From NCBI GenBank assembly GCA_020055645.1, contig CM034548.1, positions 9,672,001 through 9,736,000 on the forward strand: 64,000 nt of DNA, in the 5' to 3' direction. The position numbers were made by a program, and so were the translations under genes. Positions 50,221 through 63,960 of this stretch are shown here, piece after piece. A model generated the notes under the pieces. It ran no database searches. It saw nothing but the letters and a program-made list of their open reading frames with translations, and was not told the DNA's origin. Every line of letters begins with the position of its first letter. Positions within the stretch are counted from its first letter, which is position 1. This DNA comes from Tomocerus qinae (Eukaryota > Arthropoda > Collembola > Entomobryomorpha > Tomoceridae).

Positions 50221-53200
50221 TTGCGTAAATGATAGTAGAAGGGCGCACGCATGTGATAGAATCACCAGAAGAAGGAACCTTTACTCCTAGTACATACATA
50301 CATCTTTTAACTACTCATTTATTTGTGCTATATACTATTATTATTTATTATGTATTTAATAATAGGAAAAGTACGTAGCCAAGTTTGTGTAGCCGTGCAT
50401 ACCAAGAGGTTTGTAATGCAGAGAGGATGGGATGGAGGCAGGGGTGCATTGCTGCATATAGTTGTAGCACGCATCGTGGGTTTAATTCTTGGTATTATTT
50501 GTATGTCTGATGCTACGTAAGTATCAGTACACGTACATAATAATATTATGCTTCAGGATGTGAAGTTAATGCTGCTGGTGGAGTAGGATACTTATTGCTT
50601 GATGATTTTCATCTGACAATGAACGAGGCTTAAAGTAGCGTGAAGTTAACTGATGAGAAAAAAGTATCTCTTTAGCAGAGATGATATGCAGACCATGAAA
50701 GAACCTCCTTCGCCACTTAAGTTATTGTTCTTCGTCTTCGAAGAGACTCTCATTGTGGGGTAGACACGGCTTATTAGGCTGTACACACATATATATAAGA
50801 TAATAAGAGTGGTAGACGAGAGGTAGTAGGAATTGTGTGTGAGTGTTTGTTTTACACTACCGAAAGTGGATTACATGTACTGAGTGAATATGTGGAGTAT
50901 GTTTACTCTTTTTTACGCTTGTTCCGCGTTTCCCTCAACGAAGAATGTAATGATTTCTGAGTAAGTGTGCCTTAATAGTAGATGCTGTTGATGTGTGAAT
51001 TAATTCAGAGTAGTAGTATGGATGGAGTAGGATCCACCCTCTTGTCTCAATAGCCAAAGCCAAGATCAGGGGTAAATTATATGTGTCAATAGCCACGTAC
51101 TGGTCACTACTATACATACAGTACATATTTTATACAAATCTTTTTTTATTGTAAGTAATTTAAAAATGTTATATTCAACTTATCTACTATGTTTGTAATA
51201 ATCAATCTTGATAATTTTGTATAAAACCATGTTACATGTTTCGTAATCTCATTAGGCGATCATGCTATCCTCTTTTACTATCAGCACTGACTTACTCTTG
51301 TATCTCAAAGCTTAGGCCACATTCATTAGTTCATACCTCTAATCATTTTAAATTTAATGTGCCACTTTTCTAAATGAATGAAACGCTGTTCCCACCTTGC
51401 TGTGCTCAATTTCCTCCTGAGGATTTAACTCGTAGATTACTATATTAGACGGTGAAATCGGGACCAGAGCCAATTTGGAAATATTATGAAAAAACACATG
51501 CAGCAGTATCATGTAGCAATGACAGAGCTTGTCTGTCTCGTAATAATATCTCAAGTGTTACTGCATATGCCAAAAGGGGGACTGGCATGTAGATATAGAT
51601 ATTCATAATACACTATCTAGGTAGGGTCTATGCTATGCCGGGGCGAAAATGAGACGCGTCTAGGTAAATAGCAATTTAGTGAATATGAGATGAAGATGAG
51701 AGATGGAAAGGAAAGACATTCAAGTGGTTCTCTGGTATTTGCTAATCTGTTAGACACTTACGAAGTTAATCTTCGTCGAATTAATGGCTCTATGAGCATA
51801 ATCGGTGTACGTTTTAGTCGTGGAATGGCAACAAGCTCAATTTCGAGCTCAAATTAAGAGCGTCACAACAGGCTTATTACATTGGAGAAGTGCAATGAAG
51901 TGGCGAGCGGGAGGCGAGCTGTTGAGCAGGAATTGATTGAGCCAACAAAGTTTCTACGGTGCATGACACTTATTATTCTATATTTGGAGCATCCCAATTC
52001 CAATCAATCTTATAGTCCTTTATTTTTTGCTCCTAACTTATTTACCTAACAATGTTTATGTGCAATGTTATAGGACGTTTGGTTTTATATAGCCTATAAA
52101 AATGCTTGGCATAGGGAGAGATTCACGTACAAGTCAACTGCACAACGATAAGGAATGGGGACACTCAACATCAACTCAAGTGTGCAATTGTTTTTAAGTG
52201 TTGTAGTTACAGAGATATGTGTATTTAGTGGAGTGAATGGATACTCCATTCAGAATGAGATTTGGATACCGAATTAGAGTAAATACGATGTACATGAATA
52301 TAGATGGATAAGTAAGTCATAGGAGTTTCTTAATCAAGCCGAGCGATGACTCGAGCTTGAGTAACGCATAATTCCTAATCATGGAATGAGATGCAGAAAA
52401 GTTGATGATGATGATCGTCATCATCATCATCATTTTCTTATGATTATCGTGAACGATCCACTAATTTACGGTTGTTTTGAGTTCACTTCTATAGGGATCC
52501 TAAATATCTCTGTACTATACAGACCTATAGCTGTTTTATAATCTTATACACTGATTGCCTGTCTTCATTCCTTACATTTTATGATAACCGGCAGTGGCTT
52601 AGCCTTTCCATTCTCTCTTTTACTATCAATGAACTTCCGTCTTGGTGCAGCTACAAATATTTTTACAATCAAAATCCAAAGTGGTTATTCTCATTCATTC
52701 ATGACATTATTATTAAGTAGGTAATTAACAGAGTTATTCACTCGTAGATATTTACTAAGGCTAAGCTATACACAGTGACAATATAAATAGGTTTGTATAT
52801 CACTAAACACAATAATTCTGTTATGGTTATAGAGTAATGGTAATAAACTAATCTATGTAGGTAGTGCAAATTTTTGCAGACAACCATTCTAGGAAAAATA
52901 TAATATTTATGATATTAAAGTGCATTAGAAAATGTAGTTATTATACGAGCTGACTATTTATTAGTACCGTCGGATAGACAAAGGCTGTAAAAAGGAGATT
53001 TACTTATGATTTGTGCAGCGCTAAAGGAAACTTTGATATGAAATATTAATATTTCCCATAATCATATCTGTAAAATAGAGTAGAGTAAAGGATTCCCGTA
53101 TTTAGATTCGTTCGACTAAACTCGACTCATCTCTTCACACTGCACAACTCCTGCACTTTCTAAAAAATCACCAGGCTAAATAGAAACGCTCTGTTAAGAT

Positions 53201-56200
53201 CTAATCGTTGTTTATCTACTATCTGTGAAGATTCATGTTTGCCATTAATCTTTCGCACTGATTTTTGTGAAAAACCAAGTAGTTTATATTTTTGAAGGTT
53301 CGTACACACATATCAGAGTTTTATATTATTTTACTATGTATTATTTATATACGTGACCTGTTTACCGGTGCATCGTGTTTATTGTTGGTGTAACTACATA
53401 CCTAGGAATTATGTTTCGGCACTGTAATTTCTAGTTTTACTTTTGCTTTACCAATTCTCAACTTCCCGCAAGAAATTAGGTATATGGCATCGCCGTCATG
53501 TCTAGGGGCATATGGAGTTCGTTCCTACTATCATATCGCCCTTCCACCACGCGTCCATCTTACTTTCTCATGTTTCGTTGGGCGAGTCAATTTGCTTCAT
53601 TTTTCCGAGTAATGAAACAGGTATGATGATCCACTTCCACTTTCTTATTTATAGCTCAGATTTATTATCTTCACCTTCCCGTGTTTTTACTTAAATGAAA
53701 TTGAAGCTCCAGGCTTTTCTCCTTTTAACTGATTACCTCCGTTGGAAAAGTATCTTCTGCAATCACTAAATACATCTCCTATGATACAATAACAGGATCC
53801 CTACGGAAACAAATGGTTATGGCTCATGGGTCGCCATTGCATTTCTCTCGTAATTTTTAAAGACAAGTAAATGTAGTTTCCAGATCTCCTAACGCTACAA
53901 TTTCGTCTTTATTTATTGTAATTTTCTCACTACAGACACATCTCTTCTCAAGCATATTATATCTACCCTAAATAAGGGCTCAAAAAACAGTAGCGCAGAG
54001 AATGAGTAATAGAAATGTTTTTAGTTGTCAAATTCAAGAGTCTTTTGTGTTATTTAAGTTGCTCCTCGTCTGCATTTGGCTAATTTGCATAGTCTGTTAT
54101 TGTTGGCATGATGGCCTTGTGTATACTATTTTGCATCCATGATATAAGTGCCCTTTTTGCAGGATAAAGGAATTCGCTACCAAAGGTAACTTGATTAAGT
54201 AGATAAGTGCCAGCTCATTGAGCTGTCTGCCTACTATCTCCTACTTTCGTTGATGCCATTGCGAACTCTATCCCCCCTCCTATTTTATTGCCTCTCTTAT
54301 AGAATTACAAACCCGTTATCATTTGCATACTATTTATATCCATGAAATCCTACTCCTGCAATTTCTCTCAAAGCTCTGACTCACTGCACTCACTCAATGC
54401 AGTCCAATGTATTTTGCGATTGTGACTTACAATTACATCAGATAGACGACAGAAGCACAGAAGAGGAAGGAACAACTTGTCATGTGGCAAGTTGTTCACC
54501 AGAGTCAAAGCGCTTCTCACTCTTTTGCTATTCATCTTAAATCAATTACATTCGTGCATAAATTAGTCCCCTCCAAAGTTACTCTACTCTCTCTGGGTCT
54601 GCAGTAGAATATTTACATATAGCGTCATTGTAAACACGAATGTACTATCCGAGATTATGACTCTTGTAGTCTCCCGTCATTTCTTGCTTTTCTCTATCAA
54701 GTTGTTACTCAAATGTGTTCTCATTTTCTCTTTTGATGACCAAGACAATCAATAAAGTGAAAGATGCTGTCTAAGTGTATCAAATCCAAACATATCTTTG
54801 ATGTATTTTTCAAACGCAAGTTTGAATCTAGGCTAATCGATTCTCTGGTAAAAATATTAGACTATTTAATATTTTTAGTACATATACGTGACACAATGTA
54901 ATGCACTTCTTTTAGCAACCAAATGAAATGGATTAAATTATAACAACAACGTTCTTTCTCATTTTTGTGACTCTCTTAAAGGTTTAAATAGTGTTCGACG
55001 TCGATCTTAATACATACAACTAAGATATAATTCTAGGTGTTAGAAATCTCAATATAAAATATTTTAAAAGGATGAAAATAAATTTTTACCTAATTGTGGG
55101 ATCCGTGCACTTGCATAAAAATAATTAATCATGAAAATATAAATTAAATATGTTGAATATTATCGTGAGTAAATACTTGATCATATAATTATTCTTACAC
55201 TACACTTATAGTTAGCATTTATTACAGAAAATATTCTAATTTATAATTAGTAACTTTTAGATTTTAATTAATGGTCATGAAGAACTGCAGAATGCTGGTA
55301 CATTGCAGCATGTACGCAATTTGATTCGAATATGCATGCGATAAAATGAATAATGTGAGTTATGAGTGAAGGTGTTTTGATTAGTGGTTTTGCGTAGTTG
55401 GTGGCACGTCATAGAAAAGTGAGACGAGGTTTAGATTGGCATATTTAAGTAGTTATTGGTGCAAGTAGAAGAGGTGCTAATCTTTATTAGATATGCCGGT
55501 AAGGTGTTAAGGCCCTGGTTTTGGAGTTAAATATTCGGAGGAAAATATTGTAAAGAGGGGGAGATGAGAGGATGCCGTTAAGATCAGTGGCGAAGTGAAT
55601 TGGTGAAAGTTATGCAGGGAGAGAGAATTTTGGAGACTGGAGTGAAGGAGGCAAGACGCAATATCCGGCAATGACAGTTTTGTGGGCTGTGATAAAGCTG
55701 GAACGTATCGAATTGGTGATAAAAAAGGGGCTGCATAAGTTTTCTTATTAAAGGCCAATATTGGAAATGACTTTTTCAAAGAAGAGAATGTTTCTTATTC
55801 TTGATACGTGTTGGTAGTATTAAAGCGTTTTGTATCGCCACTCTCGCGGAAATGGAATACTATTGAAGGAATTACCTAGTGGAGACGGAGTAATTCTGCC
55901 ATACGTATAAATACATGCATAGTAAGCAGAGTAGTACGTACGGACTATGTTCATAATAGTCACACACATACACAGACAGACAGTTATTCCGTATAATATG
56001 AAGACAGTTACATCTAAAATGGGCTATAGCACAGTTCGGAATGTCATAAGTGGAGTGCAGAAAGTGTATTTAGAGATGTATCTCTCGCTCGCTGTTGGAG
56101 ACGAGCATTTATGGAGAGAAGTGTGTAGAGGAGTAGTAGAGGTTGGTGGGAGATAGTCCCAGAGCACGACTACTTGTACCCTACTACTGTGATCAGACGC

Positions 56201-59200
56201 CGAACAATTTACACTAGTAAAATATGAGTGCGAAGAACACCAGGAAGCTAGAGCAAGATGCTGAAAAGGGAATTACTCAAAAAGGGGAATGGAAAGCATT
56301 TCGTTTGCATGATGTATAACCAAGAGTTACCTCGTACTACTACTCTATCCTTTTTCTATATTTTCAACTTGTATTGCGCTCAACTGAGTGAACTCTGTGC
56401 ATTTTCTTTGTGATATTCCGACCAGCCATCCGTCCCATAACTTTTCTTTCCTTCGTCCTTACTCTCCCAACATTATTCCCTTCTCTTTATCCTTTTTCAG
56501 CCATTCCCATTGATAAGTTGATATCTAGTAAAATGAGCACTGCAAACTAACTAAACTCACTTTCCACTTCGTTATACTGTAATATGATATCTTACATGAC
56601 AGACACCACATACATATACTTACTTACACCAAAATAGAACCCTCCATCCACTTCACACTCCTATCCTACTAATACTTATACTACAGATAGCCCCCATGTG
56701 CACATTACACCGCTCATTCTCAGATACAATCCAAGCCAATCTACTAGAGCTGGGAACAAGTAAATTCCCTCAAGTGTTTCACCTTCTAATTCATCTTCAA
56801 CTAACAATAGTCCATTTACTTTCAAATCAAACTCGCTTTCTCAATATGTCATCTAAACTAATACATTCAACTAATACATACAATGCCTTCTCATGTCGTC
56901 CCCATTTTGTATTGTATTAACTCTGAACTGTATTTAACATCGTTATCAATAATACAAAAGCAACCACAAAACATTATTAAATTCAGATTAGCAAAATCAT
57001 CTATGTACAGAGTTGTTAATACTTGAACTGCATATACCACTAACGGATTGAGAACTCTCCAAAAGGATTTACAGATCTTATATCAGTTCAAGTGCAATGC
57101 AATGGGGTTTATTTCTCTTCTTAAATATATTTTCTATGTCGGGCCCAGCTCTGTTTCATGAGTTTTAGTTTTAACATCATATAACCGAGTCAAGGACACT
57201 TATTTCATCGAGCATTAATAGCTTTCATAAAATTGTGAAACTGTTTTTCTAATGCCATTTAATCTTTATCGATAATAATAACAAGGAAGTTTGGAAACGC
57301 TTGCAGGGGACTCAATCATGGGAGGTGTAATTTTATTCTGAAAATGTCTGAAATATTTTAGGCAGACACTCTCGTTCAGAACGTAGGTAATTGTTTTAAA
57401 AATAAAAAATCGGCGTTTTACGTTTGGATAGGATATTACCTTGTAAATAGATTTAATATATAAGTAATTATTATGGCATTAGTCAAATGGAGATATGTGT
57501 CTCATTCACATTAGTACCATGAGTAAAATGCAACAATTTTAGTCCTGATTTTGGAGAAGCCGCATGCAAAAAATAGTATTAAACTGATAAGTTGAAATTG
57601 AACGAGTAACAATAAGCGTTCTTATTTTGATATCAATGTAGCCATTATTGTGTTATGTGTGGGTAAGGTATATAAAGCAGAGGGTAACTCGATAAGAGTG
57701 AGGTTGAGATTGTGATCATGCTGGGTCACCGGACACATTGGAAAGTGTTGGTGATGTTCATGGATGTGTGGGTGACAAAATGTTTTTCTCTATTAAATTT
57801 TACGCGACGTATTTTTGTGTTTGACTGGAGGGCATTTGATATTCAGAGTGAAGCGACAATGGTAGAAAGGAGATCGGAGGCAGTAAAATGTGAGTAACTA
57901 ACAAGATTGGTGAAGTGGCGGGTGAGAAGGAGTAATACTGATGATTGGATTGAAATGGAAAGCCTTTATGGAGAAAATGAAGACATATAGGTAGGGTAGA
58001 GTATTGGCTAAGTATTGGCTGTTTATCTGTACGTATCTTTCTGGCAGTAGTTTGTATGCAGTTGCCCGAGTAGGAAGTTGAGGGAGAAGGAAAGCAGCTG
58101 GTGGTGAGACGAAGACGTAGGTCGTTCGTAAGTAAGGTACATATTATTATTAGAGACAGAGATACTGTTTAGGATGTGCATGTAGACACTCACTACTGCT
58201 GCCACTACTACTTATGTATGTATAGTAGGTGCAGTTAGTTGAGTGTGCATGAGTAGTAGTAGTAAGTGGGGATGTGACTGTATATGTTTGGATGTCATAG
58301 GAGACTGAATGGTTTAAATGTAGTAGTATCGTATAGTGAGTGTGTGTATGTGTGTTGGTTGTGTGTGTTGAGTGAGGATGATAGAGAAGAGAGATGATGG
58401 TAGGAGAAGTGTAATATCTGTAGCAGTAGTCACGGGAGTATTTGTATGTCGTGTGGTGGTTGGTGGAGTAAAACGGAATTCTCACTCCGACGTCTCACAT
58501 TGAGAGAAACGAAACAGAGTGAGTACCTTTAAGCAGATTGAGGAATATGTAATGTGTGCTTTGTTATTCAAAGAGCATCCGAAAAAGAATGTTATATGTC
58601 TTGGAATGGAGAAAGGTCTGATTTCACGAGTAAAGGGGAAATATTGTAGTAGGGGAAATAGCAAATGGGCAAATTTATTCACAGGTCTCGAATTTGTAGT
58701 TTGCGAACTCCGCTGTCAAAAAATCGTCGTCTTTTGGGCGGTAAGTTTTTGTCTTTTTATTGCCTCCAATGGATATCTCTCTTCACTCATAGCCTCATTC
58801 TATTTCGTTTTACGTATGGACATGTGAAGGTCTTCTGCCTCTCTGCCCTGTTTTATGCAAGTGGCTTTGAACCCCTGCCCCGTAATATGTAGAGCTTTAA
58901 AGGCTCCTGATTGTGAAATATTTATAGGCGATCACATCGATAAAAAGGGATCTTTTCAAACAGCTTGCTCCTCTTCAACCAGCCACCATTCACAACGACC
59001 AACACTCTCCTTCTATCTGTCTCTCTATCGGTGGGTGACTACTCTACTACATACGATACTGCCCTCCTTCTACCTAAGTATCCCTATTAGAGAAAGTTAA
59101 ATATTCTTCTATACACACATTCCTATATCTAATACAGATAACAAGCACCTCCTAGTAGTAGTACTTGAGCACTGCTCGCTATTAAGTGACAGATATCAAC

Positions 59201-61902
59201 TGCTCCTTCTATTTCACAAGGTAGGATTCTCTCATTTTATTGCCTCTTCATGCTAGAATTGCATTCATGATGCCCATCAATTCATCCTTTCCTTCTGATA
59301 TACTACTAAATATATCTCAGCTACCCCTCCAATCGCACAACAAGAACACCTCACCAACCAACCCGCCGAGCTTCACTTTCTCCAAAGTCCCTCTCTCCCA
59401 ATCTCCTCATCTTTACAGCTACACTTTCTTTCTGTAAAGTCCTATTCTGTCTCATGTCAGCCCATTCTATGATTGCATCCACTTTTCACTGGTTGATACC
59501 CGCTACTAGTACTGCATGCAGCAGAATAACTCCTAATATTCCTTTTGTACTGATGTATTCCTTTTGACCAACTATATAATCCCACTCTCTACGTACTCTC
59601 ACCAATGGTCAACCACTTATCACATTATCTATAATACATAGAAATGGATGCCCGCCTCTATCCTACGCAGCACTATTACTTGACTGTTGTCCAAGGTACA
59701 CAGCTCAAGGCTCAAACCATCCGAGCCACTTATTTGACTTACGTATCTATTACAATTAACTCAGCAGTCCAGGTTAACAACCTCTCAATCACCGCTGGAA
59801 ATGTCGATAGTAACATTTCTGCTTTAACCAGATTCTGGCAAATGATCTATGTTTGCACAAATTCTAAACTACATAGTAGTGGACTATCATTAACTTCAAT
59901 TGGTTCTGCAATTTGTATCACATTTTCGAAAGTAAGAATTAAGAGCTGACTGTGGCTTTATCTATATACCATTTTGTGAGTTCTTATTCATTTGTGCTAT
60001 TTCCATTTTTCATTTGCTATACGTAGTTATTAGTTATTAGTACTGTTTCACATACACTGCCAACATTGCATATTTGTGGCCGATAATCACATATCTGTGT
60101 TAAAAAGATCGTTGTTATATGTAGTATAACAAACAATAGCTAGATAAAGTTACAATTTTGAGAATAATGTAGAAATTAATTATTTTCTCATTATTGTCTA
60201 CTTTTTTGAGCTTTGACTCACATTACCTTACGTAATTAAATTATATGAGAGAAGCTTAAAAGTAGCATTATGCTAAATTAGATATTAATAAATAAAAAGA
60301 GAACAGGTCTAAATCGTATATAATTTATTTTCATTATTAAAGGATGACATTATCGTCTATTCAATTTTTGAAATAATTTACGTGTTAAATTAAAAGTAAT
60401 TATATTAATTATAATTTATAATGCATCGGGGTATCGACATAAGTTAGGTATTGATATGATTTAGGGGAGAGTTGAATGGAAAAGTTGTTGACATAATAGT
60501 AAAAGGAAGGAGGGAATGCGGTGACATGGTCTACATACATTGCTTAACTTTTTGGGCTAATAAAATGAAGAAAGTGTAAGATTGTAGAGAAATTCGTGGT
60601 TAACTTTTAGTTTGAAGAGAGGAATATGGTTGGAGTCTTTTATGCGCACTTGTCAGAGTAGTTAGACAGATTGATATGAGGATAGGAATCCTGTGGAAAA
60701 CAAGTCTGTGACTGAGTCACTGCAGGGAGAAGTTTTAAATGGTGAAAGCTTTGAAGCATTCATGAGTGTGCGAAAGCCCACTGGCAATTCCTTTTATCTT
60801 TGTTTTATGAAGCACCATGACTGTTGGACAATCTGTAGACATTTTGTAGGACTGGGAGCAGCGTAATAGTAGTTTTCCTCTTTGACCAAGAGTTCCAGTT
60901 GGTTATGTTATGTTGCCGACATCAATGCTATCTGCTCTAGGAGAAATTTAGTGGAAAGCACAGTGCATGGGAATGGAGAAGGTTTTACTTGGTGGGGTTG
61001 TACATTTGGCCAAGTGGCTAGTAGCGACAGAAATGTGAAAGGATGTCCATTATGTAATGTGGGGAAACGAAATGAGTTTTATTCCCTGTTATTCAATTTT
61101 GGGATATATTGACGATTAGTCGTCAGCATTGAGACGAGGCATCATCCAGTTGAGACTCTCACTCAAGAAGGTTTCAATTCTGTCTTGCCTGGTTGAATTT
61201 TCATTCGGAATGAAGAGATAGAACATTGTCAAAAAGAAAGCATAGAAAGATTCAGCAAGGCACGTCGGCAGATGGTTCCAACAACTGACCATCAGCTGGT
61301 TAAACTTGAATCCGCGACCAGAACTGTAAACGAGAGATCAGACAGATGCACGAGGGAAGCAACTCACTATAAAAAATTGCTGATTCATCAGAAATGCTCG
61401 TCTAATGACAGTAGCCTCTAATATGGCGTCCATTTATGAGTTTTCTCTCTCGTCCTTGCTAATCTTTTCATCTGAGCGTGTATTTATTACATAACTGTGA
61501 TTCGCAGCTTTCCACGGTTGATTGAATTTCCTATCCGTATGACCAGATAATTGATTCCATACTGTTATTAATGTAGTAACTCTACTGATTTCCACTGATA
61601 AGTATATGCTGCCTGTCATCAGTCCATTTTTCGATCAATTTTTTGAATTATGCTTCGGACTTAGAATTCTACTCTGCTAGCTTATAGCTATGGAGTACTT
61701 TCATTATAATTCATCTTATAGTTGCAGAAATAATTGTTATTGTATAAAAAGTATCTAGCATTTAAGTTATAAGTGAAATTTTTATGCAGCAGTTGAGTAT
61801 TAGTGGTAATTAATATGGAAAAATTGTAAATGTACAATTTTAATTTATATTTATATAATCGTATTAATTGGTAATAATGAAAATTTAATTTTTTGATTGC
61901 AG
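50221..61902. other. Right part of TIA-1/Rox8 intron 2, no other gene seen
   Basis: About 11.7 kb of AT-rich DNA. Open frames are short on both strands and have no recognisable domain; those at 55507-55779 (-) and 59644-59949 (+) are the longest, and both look random. It contains a perfect hairpin at 52403-52429 and a GT-rich run near 58337-58372. No RNA gene or mobile-element coding sequence was recognised. Confidence 0.55.
52403..52429. repeat. Perfect ATG/CAT hairpin
   Basis: Arms of 12 bp (TGATGATGATGA and TCATCATCATCA) around a 3-nt loop TCG. It is a trinucleotide repeat that switches strand at its centre, probably formed by slippage or inversion. Confidence 0.8.
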
Positions 61903-61998
61903 CCAAATGGTGATCCTTACGCGTTCATTGAGTTCTGGGAGCATCACGCCGCTGCAGCCGCCTTAGCCGCGATGAATAAACGCAGTTGTTTCGGGAAG
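61903..61998 (+). CDS. TIA1 (Rox8): TIA-1/Rox8 RNA-binding protein, coding exon 3 (RRM1, second half)
   Basis: Thirty-two codons, residues 52-83, phase 0 at both ends, with acceptor TTTGATTGCAG and donor GTAAGC. It encodes PNGDPYAFIEFWEHHAAAAA then LAAMNKRSCFGK: RNP1 (DPYAFIEF, residues 55-62), helix 2 and the start of strand 4. The wording GNDPY-F-E and ALAAMN is shared by TIA-1, TIAR and Rox8. The next exon should begin with a K-V-N-W-A type sequence that opens the RRM1-RRM2 linker; it is not found before the window's right edge, so the gene is partial here. RRM2, RRM3 and the Q-rich C-terminus lie beyond 64000. Confidence 0.92.
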
Positions 61999-63023
61999 GT
62001 AAGCCATGATTTGATTTCGCCTGTTAAAAAGCTTGTACGCCTAAAACCTGCATGGAATACGTAGTTTAAAATATTGAAAGCAAACTTATCCAGGATATTT
62101 AAAAATAACGAGTTTTTTATTTTTAAAGTGGATCTAGTGGTTTATTTAAAAATGTCCAGTATTTGCATATTGCATTTTCATCGTTATTTTCATATTTCTA
62201 TGACATGTGAATCATGTACCTTTGTATTTACTAAATGTCGAAGTAAGTAGGTACCTACAGAATGAAATGTTGCTGGATAGCTACCATACCACATGTATTG
62301 TGTATACATGGAAGCCTGTACAGTACTTTACATATGGGTTTCATGTGGTGAAATGTTTGTGGTTTTTATTATAGTGGGGGGATTGGGTCTACATTGTCGG
62401 CTTTGTGTACATATAACCTATCTGACTCGGAGATTATATAATTGTGTGATGAAATGGCCCAAGTGATGTCAAATCAAATTGGTGGTCTGATCTCACGTCC
62501 ATGTCCGAGTGTACGCTGACCCCTAAAAACTTTCTCTGTTGACACATACAATTTTTGGGCTTAAACAAAATGGCCCTAATGTCTGAATTCTTATTCTGCC
62601 CAGAAAATACATTCCAGTTTTAATGCGATGTGTAGATGTCTTATAGCTGTAGCAAAGAATCAAGACTCGGCGACATAGAATGTGTAGGTTCTTATCCGTC
62701 CTTTCTCTCTGATTCGGAGATACAAGTATCTGCTATCTCTGTATGTAGCAAATATTTACACTTATCATCATAACATTTAAATATCTAGCTTATGTGAGCT
62801 ATTTAATTTACAGCTATATTATTTCTAGAAAATATTTAGGTCGTCATAAGTATATTCATTAGGACTTTGTGAGGACTGACGTGGAATTTGAATCTTTAGG
62901 TAGGTGGAGCACACAGGAAATGGTAGAAGATTAGAGAAGCACATGTTTATTAGTGTTAATTTAAGCAGTTGTGCATACAAACGTATTTGGCCTGTGTGTG
63001 TGATTGAGAATTTCCAGTCGTCC

Positions 63024-63042
63024 ATGTATGTATGTATGTATA
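63024..63042. repeat. ATGT microsatellite
   Basis: About 4.5 units of a tetranucleotide repeat in TIA-1/Rox8 intron 3. Confidence 0.8.
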
Positions 63043-63935
63043 GTTAGTTGGTGTATATGATGTTGGTAGTATAGTATGGGTTGTGGCAGGAGAAAGCAGG
63101 AGAGTGAAACATCAGGAATGTTATGGCTAGCGTTAATGACGTTGAGAAAGGCTGTCAGAAAGGAGACTAGTTGGATACAAAGTGAGAGTGGGTGAAAGTG
63201 GGGAAAGGCAGTAGAGAGACTCAGATATCGTCAGACGGGGACAGAGCCAAAGATTGGTATCAAAGAGTATTTGTCACACTTCCGTTCCTTTTCCTTTCAA
63301 GCCAAGGGAGAAAAGGAAAGTTCTCTCGGCTGCCTTTTCCGGACGGGCGTGACGACGTGAAGTGACTTTCTGACTCTTGTGTACATGCGAGTTTGATGTG
63401 TCTGAGAACCCACTGAGTCGAGCCAAGTCAACTTAAGTCAAGTTCTTTGCAGCCAAAAAGTCAATGCTCAGCTATGTCAACTCAAACGGAGTCAATGCAA
63501 GGAGATACAAACTTGAATCTTGCATCTCTCTGTCGGAATCTTATATTTCCACTATTTACGCTACATTTCCACATTTACAACAACCTTGTCTTGTCATGAG
63601 ACGCACATAGGCACACTGAGCTATGCATAAAATCGTAAATCAGCTTACTACATAATAACATGTCGAACAGCCTTCTCTTCAAATCTGATTGACTGGAATT
63701 GCATCGGAGACTCTCAAATCTCTCTTCCTACAAAATCAGACATTCATAACCACTGAGCTAGCTACATATGTTTTTCATTTACAGCCACCTATCCTATTTG
63801 CACAAATTCCTTTATGCCGTAAATGTATGGCTAAGATGTTCACAAAAGAACTTATTATTTATTACTAATATACGGACTATAAGCATGTCTTATGTAAGTA
63901 TGTACACTAAGTTACTACTATTTTCTGCCTAAAAG

Positions 63936-63960
63936 TGCCTTAAAGTAGTACTTTAAGGCA
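63936..63960. repeat. 25-bp perfect inverted repeat
   Basis: Arms TGCCTTAAAGTA and TACTTTAAGGCA (12 bp each) around one central base. The outer bases do not extend the match. It may be a small palindrome or a dimeric protein-binding site; function unknown. Confidence 0.6.

Larger units (their letters stand above)
36810..61902 (+). other. TIA1 (Rox8): TIA-1/Rox8 intron 2, 25.1 kb, with a nested gene
   Basis: Donor at 36810 (GTAAGA), acceptor at 61901-61902 (TTTTTTGATTGCAG), phase 0, splitting RRM1 between strand 2 and strand 3. Drosophila Rox8 has the matching protein junction (...KIIRE/PGNDPYAF...). The intron contains a complete same-strand gene at 44197-49297. The flanks, 36810-43280 and 50220-61902, show no other recognisable gene: only AT-rich DNA, a (CA)n run, small hairpins and one GC-richer patch at 40975-41175. 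An alternative, that the two RRM halves belong to separate genes, is unlikely because frame, phase and family sequence join exactly. Confidence 0.82.

Noticed and set aside
59644-59949. 101-codon open frame on the + strand inside the large intron
   Set aside because: Composition looks like random translation of AT-rich DNA. No family resemblance, and no acceptor or donor that would join it to TIA-1/Rox8 in phase.
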